Shown: positions 34,425-41,836 of the stretch, one piece after another | How positions within the stretch are numbered: the first letter of the stretch is position 1 | Layout: each line of letters begins with the position of its first letter | Origin: Paenibacillus sp. TCA20 | GTDB lineage: Bacteria; Bacillota; Bacilli; Paenibacillales; Paenibacillaceae | Length of the DNA stretch: 64,000 bases | Reading direction: 5' to 3' | Assembly: GCF_000732325.1 (NCBI RefSeq) | Contig: NZ_BBIW01000011.1 | Span: 62,001 to 126,000, forward strand | Notes under the pieces: generated by a model | What the model saw: only the letters and a program-made list of their open reading frames with translations | Databases searched by the model: none | Told to the model about the DNA's origin: nothing | Made by a program: the position numbers and the translations under genes

Positions 34425-35233
34425 ACGCTCACTCCTTTTTGCCTGCGATAAGCCCAGTGATTCGTCGGACCCTGTCCTCCTCCGATGCCCAGTGCATCGG
34501 TAAGTGCAGCTTGGACAAAATCTCTGGCCGTCCTCGCCGCTGACAGGACGTCCTTTCCTTTTGCCAATTCTGCGGTAAGCGCCGCGGAGAAGGTACAGCC
34601 TGTTCCATGGGAATGAACCGTGTCTACTCTTGGCCCTGCAAGCTCCGTAAAGCCTGTCCCATCGTATAACAGGTCCGTAACCGTATCGCTGCCTGCATCA
34701 TGACCTCCTTTTACAATGACGTAGGCAGGACCATAATCATGTATTCGTTTAGCCGCCTCCTTGCGGTCTGCCAGCGAATGAATTGTGCACCCTGTCATCA
34801 CCTCCGCCTCGGGAATGTTCGGTGTAACGACAAGTGCAAGCGGAAGAAGCTGCTGAACTAGCGCCGTCACTGCTTCCGACTGAAGCAAGGACGCACCGCC
34901 TTTTGCAATCATTACTGGATCAATAACCAGCTTATCTATCTGATAGCGCGCAGCCTGCCTTGCAACCTCTGCAATAATTTCGCTGCTGAATAACATCCCT
35001 GTCTTCACGGCATTTGGTCTCAGATCCGCAAAGACGGACTCGATCTGCTGGGCTACAAATGGAACCGGCAAAGAATGCACGCCTTGTACGCCAAGGGTAT
35101 TTTGGGCAGTAATTGAGGTGAGTGCCGACATACCGTAGACATTCAGCTCCTGAAAGGTTTTGATATCGGCTTGAATTCCAGCACCGCCTCCGCTGTCTGA
35201 GCCTGCAATGGTAAGCGCCTTAGGTATATTCAT
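34421..35233 (-). CDS. thiD: Hydroxymethylpyrimidine/phosphomethylpyrimidine kinase
   Basis: Phosphorylates HMP twice to HMP-PP. 270 residues of ribokinase-like fold: ALTIAGSDSGGGAGIQADIK at the start, GMSALTSITAQNTLGV, VIDPVMIAKGG and HSHGTGCTFSAAL (the anion-hole and catalytic Asp/Gly region). It lies 3 bp downstream of thiM. With thiM and thiE it forms a salvage and coupling module; no de novo thiC or thiG is in the window. Confidence 0.93.
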   Translation of the reverse strand: MNIPKALTIAGSDSGGGAGIQADIKTFQELNVYGMSALTSITAQNTLGVQGVHSLPVPFVAQQIESVFADLRPNAVKTGMLFSSEIIAEVARQAARYQIDKLVIDPVMIAKGGASLLQSEAVTALVQQLLPLALVVTPNIPEAEVMTGCTIHSLADRKEAAKRIHDYGPAYVIVKGGHDAGSDTVTDLLYDGTGFTELAGPRVDTVHSHGTGCTFSAALTAELAKGKDVLSAARTARDFVQAALTDALGIGGGQGPTNHWAYRRQKGVSV

Positions 35234-35236
35234 CGA

Positions 35237-36079
35237 CTATGCCTCCTCCTGAATAAACAGCTCGTTCATGTCGGTAAGTTCAACATACTTCTCAAATACA
35301 GACGGCTCAAGCTTGGACAGCTCATCCAAGAATGCAATCTGGAAGCTGCCGGCCCCCTTCTGCTCGGTCTTCTGCCCCGCGAGGCTTGCCGCCGCTCCAT
35401 AAAACCCAAGACCTGCGGTCCCCGCTTCCAATACCGAGTCATGAACGGCAAGAAAAGCACCGATGACAGAGGTTAAGAGACAGCCAGCCCCTGTTACACG
35501 TGTAAGTAAAGGATGGCCGGATTTAATAATAAATCCTGTATCTCCATTCGTAATGACGTCTTCCGGACCAGATACGACGACGGTTGTTCCGAGTGTTCGG
35601 GCTGCACGCACCGCCATTTGTGCTCGATCTATGACCTCAGATTGACCCGCGTCTACACCTTTTACGGTCATCCCTTCCCCAATTAAATGGCTGATTTCTC
35701 CTGCATTGCCTCTAATGAGCGCGATCTCTACTTCCCGAAGAAGCCGAAGTGCCGCATCTGTCCGATAAGGTGTAGCTCCCGCTCCGACCGGATCCAAGAG
35801 AACAGGTACACCGTATACATTTGCCGCCTTGCCTGCTGTAATCATCGTATGGACTAGGTCCGTGGTAAGTGTTCCGATATTGAGCACCAGCGCACGGGCA
35901 TGCTGAACCATATCAGCCACTTCCTCCTCCGCATAGGCCATGACAGGGGAAGCGCCTAGAGCTAGCAAGCCGTTCGCCGTGAAATTCGTAACGACCGTAT
36001 TCGTTATGTTATGGATCAAAGGTTGTTCTTCGTGGATACGAGTAATAAGAGATGATAGTTCAAGTTCAATATTAGACAT
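35237..36079 (-). CDS. thiM: Hydroxyethylthiazole kinase
   Basis: Phosphorylates the thiazole moiety for salvage. 280 residues with PLIHNITNTVVTNFTANGLL at the N-terminus, MAYAEEEVADM, LLDPVGAGATPYR and the ATP/catalytic motif RVTGAGCLLTSVIGAF. The distal part (SFQIAFLDELSKL) is typical. It is the first gene of thiMDE, directly behind the TPP riboswitch and its terminator. Confidence 0.93.
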   Translation of the reverse strand: MSNIELELSSLITRIHEEQPLIHNITNTVVTNFTANGLLALGASPVMAYAEEEVADMVQHARALVLNIGTLTTDLVHTMITAGKAANVYGVPVLLDPVGAGATPYRTDAALRLLREVEIALIRGNAGEISHLIGEGMTVKGVDAGQSEVIDRAQMAVRAARTLGTTVVVSGPEDVITNGDTGFIIKSGHPLLTRVTGAGCLLTSVIGAFLAVHDSVLEAGTAGLGFYGAAASLAGQKTEQKGAGSFQIAFLDELSKLEPSVFEKYVELTDMNELFIQEEA

Positions 36080-36150
36080 TGGGATCAGACCTTTCTTTTT
36101 GGAAGGTACACAGGAGCCGATCTTGGAACTGAGAGGGGTGTCGCAAAACT

Positions 36151-36176
36151 AAAAAAACGCATGCGAAAGCATGCGT
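36151..36176 (-). terminator. Expression-platform terminator of the TPP riboswitch
   Basis: On the minus strand ACGCATGC, loop TTTC, GCATGCGT, then a T-run. It sits between the aptamer and thiM. Confidence 0.85.
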
Positions 36177-36187
36177 CATCATCATGT

Positions 36188-36280
36188 TCGCTCCCTACGC
36201 TGGCATTATCCATGGCAGGTTCAACCGGTCAACAACAGATTAGTTGTACTCTCAGCTTGCTTCCGCAGGCTCCCGTATCT
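36188..36280 (-). promoter_or_regulatory. TPP riboswitch (THI element)
   Basis: All conserved blocks are present on the minus strand: CGGGAGCC, GCTGAGAG, TTGAACCTG, GGATAATGCCAGCGTAGGGA. TPP binding should favour the terminator at 36151-36176 and shut off thiMDE. Confidence 0.95.
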
Positions 36281-36312
36281 ATATAATTATTTAAAATTTC
36301 TCTTACCTCTTC

Positions 36313-36341
36313 ATTGTATAGTACATCTTCCCAACATTCAA
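36313..36341 (-). promoter_or_regulatory. Promoter of the thiMDE operon
   Basis: On the minus strand TTGAAT (36336-36341), 17 bp, TACAAT (36313-36318). It is back-to-back with the plus-strand promoter at 36346. Confidence 0.65.
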
Positions 36342-36345
36342 TTTG

Positions 36346-36374
36346 TTGACTTTCGCTGCCCTGTAGCATATGAT
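36346..36374 (+). promoter_or_regulatory. Promoter of the attenuated mutS2-like transcript
   Basis: TTGACT (36346-36351), 17-bp spacer, TATGAT (36369-36374). The start site would be near 36381, giving a leader of about 490 nt before the gene at 36870. Confidence 0.75.
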
Positions 36375-36408
36375 ACGAAGTAACTCATCCAAAAAGGAGA
36401 GATTTTTG

Positions 36409-36432
36409 ATGTCGGTGATCGTTCTTAACTAA
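36409..36432 (+). CDS. Seven-residue leader peptide MSVIVLN
   Basis: ATG 36409 lies 9 bp after AAGGAG (36394-36399). The ORF has seven codons and TAA. Its last three sense codons and the stop (GTTCTTAACT, 36421-36430) are exactly complementary to 36538-36547. The hydrophobic Val-Ile-Val-Leu core recalls short stalling peptides such as the IFVI and IAVV segments in erm leaders. A ribosome stalled here would break the long-range stem and change downstream folding. That it is translated and stalls is inference. Confidence 0.6.
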   Translation: MSVIVLN

Positions 36433-36547
36433 TCAAATTTCATACAGAGGCTCGTCTATGGTTTCATCGCCTGAAATTGCGATGTTTATTTTTTAATGCA
36501 CATTTACATGTGTAGACTTTAGATGCCTCATGAAATCAGTTAAGAAC
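36421..36547 (+). promoter_or_regulatory. Long-range attenuator stem of the leader
   Basis: Three helices stack with small bulges: GTTCTTAACT (36421-36430) with AGTTAAGAAC (36538-36547); ATTTCAT (36437-36443) with ATGAAAT (36530-36536); AGGC (36448-36451) with GCCT (36525-36528). That is 21 base pairs. GCGGAT (36549-36554), directly 3' of the stem, is complementary to ATCCGC (36605-36610) in the arm of the terminator at 36607, offering an antiterminator. Confidence 0.65.
36465..36494 (+). terminator. Weak internal terminator in the leader
   Basis: CATCGC, eight-base loop, GCGATG, then TTTATTTTTT. The stem is only six pairs. Confidence 0.4.
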
Positions 36548-36606
36548 AGCGGATAATCAAGCTCTCTATGAACATGAGTGATGTACCAATTGACTTGTGA
36601 ACTCAT

Positions 36607-36635
36607 CCGCGCTGTTTTTGCAGCGCGGTTTTTTT
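36607..36635 (+). terminator. First strong leader terminator (attenuator)
   Basis: CCGCGCTG, loop TTTTTG, CAGCGCGG, then seven T. It lies 235 bp before the gene it would control. Confidence 0.85.
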
Positions 36636-36770
36636 GTACCCGTTTAACCATCGATTTACAGAGATCTATGCTTTGTAGTGGACAATTTATTGATGGCCGG
36701 GACGATTCACAGGTTATATTGTATGGCTTGGCAGCATCCTTTGCCGATCCATAAATTAACTCATGCATAC

Positions 36771-36815
36771 AGACGTAAGAACGAACCCTACTGTTCGCTT
36801 CTTGCGTCTTTTTTT
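36771..36815 (+). terminator. Second strong leader terminator
   Basis: AGACGTAAGAA-CGAAC pairs with GTTCG-C-TTCTTGCGTCT (one wobble, one bulge), followed by seven T. It lies 55 bp before the mutS2-like ATG. The stretch 36636-36770 between the two terminators has no recognised aptamer. Confidence 0.8.
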
Positions 36816-36869
36816 GTTTTATCCGCATCAACGTCATTCATAATTACAAAAAAAACGGAGTAATAACCC

Positions 36870-38870
36870 ATGAATCATCAAAGCATGCAAAGACTCGAAT
36901 ACAGTACTGTCAAAGAACAACTGCGATCTTACGCGGTATCCTACCTTGGAGAACGGCAGATCGATTCACTGACTCCCATGACCCGTCTAACCCAGATTCG
37001 TCAGGCACTCGCTGAAACAGAGGAAGCACTAGGACTGATCCGGCACGGAGCAAGCGTCCCACTTCCTTCATTGTCAGGAATCGAAAATATTATGAATCTG
37101 CTGGGCACCGGCTATCTGTTTACGGAACAGGATTTCATGCATCTCCTGCAATTTCTGCGGAGCTGCACCCAGCTTATGAAGTACATGCAGTCCAAACGGG
37201 AGATCGCCCCCAATATAAGCGCTTATGCTGGCTCCATGTACACCCTGGATTCCCTACGTGAGGAGGTGGAACGCTGTATTTACTTAGGACGGATTACCGA
37301 TCATGCCAGCAAAGAACTGCTCAAGACGAGAAAACAGGCTCAGGTCATCGAGGAACGGCTGAAAAAGAAGCTGGATACCCTTCTGTCCAAGCACCGTTCT
37401 ATTCTGCAGGACCAGCTCATAACAAAACGCGGGGACCGCTACTGCCTGCCTGTCCAGAAGGAATTCCGCAAGCAGATCAGAGGAACGGTTCACGGCGAAT
37501 CCGCCAGTGGCCAAACCGTATTTATCGAGCCAGACGAGATCGCCAGTCTTCAGATGGAGCTCAGCCTGCATCGTGCAGCGGAACAGCGAGAGGAGATGAA
37601 GATACTCAGTGAATTGACGCGTTTGGCAGACCAAGCTGAATATGAGCTGCGTGTGAATACGGATACCGTAGGTATATATGACTTTTTGTTCGCCAAGGCA
37701 CGCTATGCCCTCTCCTATCAGGGACGGTCCGTTCACCTCGTTGATCATGGGGTCATTCGATTAAGGTCCGCACGGCATCCGCTCGTGAACAATATGGTTC
37801 CGCTCGATTTCCACATTGGTGATGCATTCAAGTCCTTGATTATTACAGGTCCCAATACCGGCGGCAAAACCTTATGTCTTAAGACTATTGGGCTGCTAAC
37901 ACTCATGGCCCAGTCCGGACTTCTCGTTCCTGTCGGAGAAGACAGTCAGCTGAGCGTATTTGAACAAGTCGCCGTCGATATCGGGGATGGTCAGAGCATT
38001 GAGCATCAGCTGAGTACGTTCTCTGCCCACATCAAGAACATTATCGAGATTCTGAAGATGGCGGACCCTTCCACACTTATTCTTATTGATGAGATGGCGT
38101 CAGGTACGGATCCTGGAGAAGGAACCGGATTGTCTATCGCTCTGCTCGAAGAGATGCATAGAAGGCAGGCGACGGTCGTAGCAACGACACATTTTTCGGA
38201 GATCAAAAATTTCGCAGCGTCGGCTGACGGATTTGAGAATGCCCGCATGGAATTTGATACAGAATCTTTTAAGCCGTTATATCGCCTGACAATCGGGGAA
38301 GCAGGAAACAGCTATGCATATGCCATTGCTCTGAAGCTCGGAATTCCGCCATATATTATTGAGCGCTCCAAACAGATCTCTGCCACATCGTTGACGGTGG
38401 CTGATTTGTCAGGACAACGGGGCGTCGGCAGTAACACAGAGAAGAGTAGCATCGTGCATCACCATACAAATTCTCAAGAACCAATACCTGACCATCCAAT
38501 TCGGGAAGATAACGATCGCCGAGAGTCGAGAGCTGCCCCTGCCAAAAAAACTCAACCAAGCGAAGTGGAAACACAGCCGGCCCGGCCGCTGCAGATTGGG
38601 GACAGGGTACACATCCCTTATATGCAGGAAGGAGGAATTATTGTCGAAGCAGAGGATCCAAAAGGCAAGCTTACCGTACTTGTTCGAGGAAAAAAACTGA
38701 AAATTGCCAAGCAGCGAGTGAAGCTGCACATTGCAGGCGAAGAGCTGTATCCGGACGACTATGATTTTGACGTTGTATCCCAGACCAAGGAGAATCGAAA
38801 AAAACGAAAGCAAATGTCCAAGAAGCATGTTCCGGGACTCACCATAGAAATGCCAAGAGATGAGTCTTAA
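36870..38870 (+). CDS. MutS2-like ATPase lacking the Smr domain
   Basis: 666 residues; housekeeping MutS2 has about 785. The MutS2-type core and clamp are clear: RLEYSTVKEQLRSYAVSYLG, GDRYCLPVQKEFRKQIRGTV, ESASGQTVFIEP, Walker A GPNTGGKTLCLKTIGLL (327), then STFSAHIKNIIEIL, Walker B LILIDEMASGTDPGEGTG (about 404) and ATTHFSEIKNFA. After residue 500 the usual long coiled coil is replaced by a short polar linker (about 505-570). A KOW-like domain follows (LQIGDRVHIPYMQEGGIIVE, about 573-620) and a basic tail. The C-terminal Smr domain is absent. In B. subtilis MutS2 splits collided ribosomes. This paralogue, behind a leader-peptide attenuator, may act on stalled ribosomes. GGAG is 9 bp before the ATG. 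Confidence 0.85.
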   Translation: MNHQSMQRLEYSTVKEQLRSYAVSYLGERQIDSLTPMTRLTQIRQALAETEEALGLIRHGASVPLPSLSGIENIMNLLGTGYLFTEQDFMHLLQFLRSCTQLMKYMQSKREIAPNISAYAGSMYTLDSLREEVERCIYLGRITDHASKELLKTRKQAQVIEERLKKKLDTLLSKHRSILQDQLITKRGDRYCLPVQKEFRKQIRGTVHGESASGQTVFIEPDEIASLQMELSLHRAAEQREEMKILSELTRLADQAEYELRVNTDTVGIYDFLFAKARYALSYQGRSVHLVDHGVIRLRSARHPLVNNMVPLDFHIGDAFKSLIITGPNTGGKTLCLKTIGLLTLMAQSGLLVPVGEDSQLSVFEQVAVDIGDGQSIEHQLSTFSAHIKNIIEILKMADPSTLILIDEMASGTDPGEGTGLSIALLEEMHRRQATVVATTHFSEIKNFAASADGFENARMEFDTESFKPLYRLTIGEAGNSYAYAIALKLGIPPYIIERSKQISATSLTVADLSGQRGVGSNTEKSSIVHHHTNSQEPIPDHPIREDNDRRESRAAPAKKTQPSEVETQPARPLQIGDRVHIPYMQEGGIIVEAEDPKGKLTVLVRGKKLKIAKQRVKLHIAGEELYPDDYDFDVVSQTKENRKKRKQMSKKHVPGLTIEMPRDES

Positions 38871-38910
38871 GTGTGCCATTGAATACGTGATATGATGCAA
38901 ATGAATGTAC

Positions 38911-38948
38911 AAAGATGGACGGGGAATGTCTCTTCCTCGTCCATCTTT
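38911..38948 (+). terminator. Intrinsic terminator after the mutS2-like gene
   Basis: AAAGATGGACGGGGAA (38911-38926) pairs imperfectly with TTCCTCGTCCATCTTT (38933-38948). The right arm ends in TTT and AATATTTCC follows. Confidence 0.7.
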
Positions 38949-39022
38949 AATATTTCCATAAAAAAATACTTTACTTCACAGTTAAGCACATATTATTATG
39001 GTCAAGCTGCTTTGTTCGGGTA

Positions 39023-39691
39023 TTGCATATATTTACATATTACTGGGGGAAGAATATTCTGGAATTTCTAGCATTCATGCTTTTTTCATCACTTGAGACA
39101 TTTGCACTATTTATCTTTATTATTACGTTATTTAAGATTAATCCTGCCCGTTATACTAAGCGCGCCCTTCTTGTCCTTATGCTTGTTAATTTACAGAGCT
39201 ATTTTCTACAGAACGAGCTGAATGTCGCTAATTTGGTACCAGCTATTACCATTATTATCCTAGCCTTATTCTTTACTATTGTGGTTAAGATTCCTTTGCT
39301 GCCTTCGGCCTTTCGAACCATACTAGCTACCGTCCTGTACGGTGCGATTCAAACTCTCTTAATCATCATCATTTACGGGGATTTAGATGTACTGGAACAG
39401 AGCATACGCAGCCTTTTTCTGTTACAAACCTTCAGCAGTGCTGTGCTGATGATCATATCCTGGCTTATGTACAAATACAACTTCGGATTCAGCTATCCAT
39501 ATGATAAACTTAAGCTTAAATTTGAATATGCTATTGTTACTGCTCTAATGCTCATATTCTTGATTCTGATCTCTTTCATCCTCTATATGAATCAGATCTG
39601 GCTTAACATTTTGTTTTTTGCCTTAAACCTGGCTTGCTTCTTGTTCTTTGAAATTCAAGAGCGCAATTCAAGCAAGTCGAACTCAACATAG
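39023..39691 (+). CDS. Polytopic membrane protein of unknown function
   Basis: I do not recognise the family. Up to 222 residues, very hydrophobic, with six or seven predicted helices (about 12-35, 45-60, 68-92, 98-120, 130-150, 165-190, 192-212) and a short charged tail ERNSSKSNST. It resembles the membrane part of some sensor kinases but has no kinase domain. The start is unclear: TTG 39023 has no ribosome binding site, GGGGGAAG (39045-39052) precedes only non-ATG codons, and the first in-frame ATG is 39077. It follows the mutS2-like gene's terminator. Confidence 0.6.
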   Translation: MHIFTYYWGKNILEFLAFMLFSSLETFALFIFIITLFKINPARYTKRALLVLMLVNLQSYFLQNELNVANLVPAITIIILALFFTIVVKIPLLPSAFRTILATVLYGAIQTLLIIIIYGDLDVLEQSIRSLFLLQTFSSAVLMIISWLMYKYNFGFSYPYDKLKLKFEYAIVTALMLIFLILISFILYMNQIWLNILFFALNLACFLFFEIQERNSSKSNST

Positions 39692-39747
39692 AATCCGACA
39701 TTTTACATGCATGATCAACAATGACTCTATCCTAAAGCAGGTGAAAT

Positions 39748-39972
39748 ATGCCTTCATCCTCTATTGAAATTAATCCGCTCCTCTGCCCTTTATGCCATAA
39801 GCCTAATGGGTGTGCCTATGCAGCCGGGAAGCCTCACACGGAATGCTGGTGTATGAGCCTGTCTATACCCAAGGAACTACTGGCACGCATTCCAGACGAG
39901 CAGAGACGCAAGGCATGTGTGTGTGAAGCCTGTGTGAATGCATTTAATGCCAGGGGAGCAGAAAAAGTCTAA
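39748..39972 (+). CDS. Cysteine-rich CWC family protein
   Basis: 74 residues with nine Cys. The pattern CPLCHKPNGCAYAAGKPHTE, CWCM and ACVCEAC matches the CWC family and suggests one or two structural metal sites. The function is not known; the protein is widespread as a small stand-alone gene. CAGGTGAAAT precedes the ATG. Confidence 0.8.
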   Translation: MPSSSIEINPLLCPLCHKPNGCAYAAGKPHTECWCMSLSIPKELLARIPDEQRRKACVCEACVNAFNARGAEKV

Positions 39973-40079
39973 TGCCCTTGGCCTATATGTGATTGCATCC
40001 AATAGATTAGATTTCGTTACAACCTTTGCAGCAGTGAACGTTATATTGAATATATACTTAAACTTTCTGGGAGGTTATC

Positions 40080-40592
40080 ATGATAAAGACGCAAGTAATG
40101 AGAACCCACTCACCATCTAAAGTCAAAAGTACTTATGTTACTGCCTCATCCATCCTTCTTGCCTCTGCGTTTATTCTGTGGCCCAATGTACCTTCTGCTA
40201 TATCTCCCTCTGCATGCATTTCGACAGAGTCCGATCAATACAGCTCGCTTCAAATTACATTTCCGCTTGATAAATATGCTATGGTGATGAGCAGTGTTCC
40301 TGGATTCCCCATCGAAATAACAGAAGAAAACACCACATTTCCGCTAACCGTTACAGCTTCCTCAGGAAAACTTCTGGTTATGGAAGGTTTGACGGGCAAT
40401 CAGGTGAGGTCATCGGGTACATCCCTTGAGGTGAAACAGCCCAGCACCATTTATTGGTCCCCTCTTGCATCTCCACCCGTAAGCGAAGCGACCATCACGG
40501 TAACGAGCCAAGCTCTTTACTCGAATTCAGCTGCGGGGTCTGCTTCTGTTCACATCGTACAAGATCACGATGGCTTCTACAAAATTAATTAA
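40080..40592 (+). CDS. Hypothetical secreted or membrane-anchored protein
   Basis: 170 residues, family not recognised. A basic N-terminus (MIKTQVMRTHSPSKVKS) and hydrophobic segment YVTASSILLASAFILW form a signal or anchor. The rest is Ser/Thr-rich with beta-strand character (FPLTVTASSGKLLVMEGL, EATITVTSQALYSNS), as in small extracellular beta-sandwich proteins. GGGAGGTTATC precedes ATG 40080. The product may sit on the cell surface; nothing more can be said. Confidence 0.6.
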   Translation: MIKTQVMRTHSPSKVKSTYVTASSILLASAFILWPNVPSAISPSACISTESDQYSSLQITFPLDKYAMVMSSVPGFPIEITEENTTFPLTVTASSGKLLVMEGLTGNQVRSSGTSLEVKQPSTIYWSPLASPPVSEATITVTSQALYSNSAAGSASVHIVQDHDGFYKIN

Positions 40593-40686
40593 CCCCATGA
40601 GATTCGTTCCACGAGAAACATTTTTTTCCACAACAGACACTACAGCGATGATGCGTTATGACTATTGATTATATGCAATATCATAT

Positions 40687-40726
40687 AAAAAGAGCTGACC
40701 TCCCCTTCAGACAGGAAGATCAGCTC
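40687..40726 (-). terminator. Intrinsic terminator of gcvH
   Basis: On the minus strand GAGCTGATCTTCC pairs with GGGGAGGTCAGCTC (13 pairs with wobbles), followed by TTTTTAT. Confidence 0.7.
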
Positions 40727-40770
40727 AAACAATTTAAATCATTACGTCATATATTAAATAATATATCTTG

Positions 40771-41163
40771 TTACTCTTCAGTATGTGCACGATAAGCATC
40801 GGCATCCAGCAGTTTAGCAAGAGCTGCCTTGTAATCTCCACTCAGCTTCACTTCAATCATCCAGCCATCGCCATAGGGTGAAGCATTCACAAGCTCCGGT
40901 TCGTCTTGAAGCTTCTCGTTCACACTAACGATCGTACCGCTTACCGGTGCAAACAAATCAGATACCGTCTTAACTGATTCAATCGTACCAATACTATCAT
41001 CACTATTAATGTCCGTTCCTACTTCAGGCAGCTCCACAAACACAATATCACCCAGCTGATGCTGAGCAAATTCAGTAATTCCGATACGAACCGTATCTCC
41101 TTCTAACGTTTGAACCCATTCATGCTCTTCACTATACAACAAACCGTTAATTACTTCGCTCAT
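40771..41163 (-). CDS. gcvH: Glycine cleavage system H protein
   Basis: Lipoylated carrier that shuttles the aminomethyl group between P, T and L proteins. 130 residues. The lipoyl Lys is in GTIESVKTVSDLFAPVSG (near 63); GDIVFVELPEVG and YGDGWMIEVKL are conserved. It is divergent from the gcvT-gcvPA-gcvPB operon, with the glycine riboswitch between but reading away from it, so gcvH is not under that switch. Confidence 0.95.
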   Translation of the reverse strand: MSEVINGLLYSEEHEWVQTLEGDTVRIGITEFAQHQLGDIVFVELPEVGTDINSDDSIGTIESVKTVSDLFAPVSGTIVSVNEKLQDEPELVNASPYGDGWMIEVKLSGDYKAALAKLLDADAYRAHTEE

Positions 41164-41404
41164 GATCTCGTCAGCCTCGCTTTTTCAAAAGTTAGAATTG
41201 TGTTTCTTCTCTGGTTCCTGCCCTTTTTCCACCCATAGCGTAAAACAATCCTCATCACAATGTCAAGAATGCTAACAAAAAATATGTTTTATGGATATAC
41301 TCCTTGACTTTTCGGATTTAATCACGTATTAATGTAGTATAAGCGTTAGATTGAGCGGAAGAGTTCGCTATTTCCGAACATTCTAGCTCATTAAGCGGTT
41401 GAAC

Positions 41405-41670
41405 GTAAAGGGAGAGATTACCGCAGGATTCTTGTTCTGAGCTTCTGAGCAGAGACATTATCCGCATGGTAACGCCGAAGGAGTAAGCCCATTGATAAGC
41501 AAAGGGTGAATCTCTCAGGCAAAAGGACTTTTACCGGACGCGACTCTGGAGAGCATCCATAACCGTTCGCCTGCTACTAGAAGCGAACGTTGTTAATAAA
41601 AGGATCACCCAAGGGGAAACTCGTGAGCAGCATACGGGGTAACTCTCAGGTACCAAGGACAGAGCCTAAG
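41405..41670 (+). promoter_or_regulatory. Tandem glycine riboswitch
   Basis: Two aptamers in series. The first (about 41408-41555) has GGGAGAGATTACCG, CGCCGAAGGAGTAAGCCC and GGTGAATCTCTCAGGCAAAA. The second (about 41558-41668) has GGATCACCCAAGGGGAAACT and GGGGTAACTCTCAGGTACCA. It lies upstream of gcvT in the correct orientation. Glycine binding turns on glycine cleavage genes in Bacilli. Confidence 0.95.
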
Positions 41671-41725
41671 AAGAACACATGCTTTATTTGCGTGTATTTT
41701 TCTTTGGCCTGTCCTTTTCTTTTTC
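41656..41725 (+). terminator. Expression-platform terminator of the glycine riboswitch
   Basis: AGGACAGAGCC (41656-41666) pairs with GGCCTGTCCT (41706-41715) with a small bulge, then TTTTCTTTTT. The left arm overlaps the end of the second aptamer, so glycine binding can prevent it. Confidence 0.75.
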
Positions 41726-41836
41726 CATTTTCCAATAGCCCTTTTTCCCTTTTCCTAAATTTTTTATTCTAATTATTCTTCTTCATTCCTTCTATCTAAC
41801 TACAGCCGGAAGCCGGCTTTTGACGAGGTGAAAATT

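Noticed and set aside
36678..36863. 61-codon open frame crossing the second leader terminator
   Set aside because: It starts at GTG without a ribosome binding site and reads through a terminator stem. The attenuator interpretation explains the region better.
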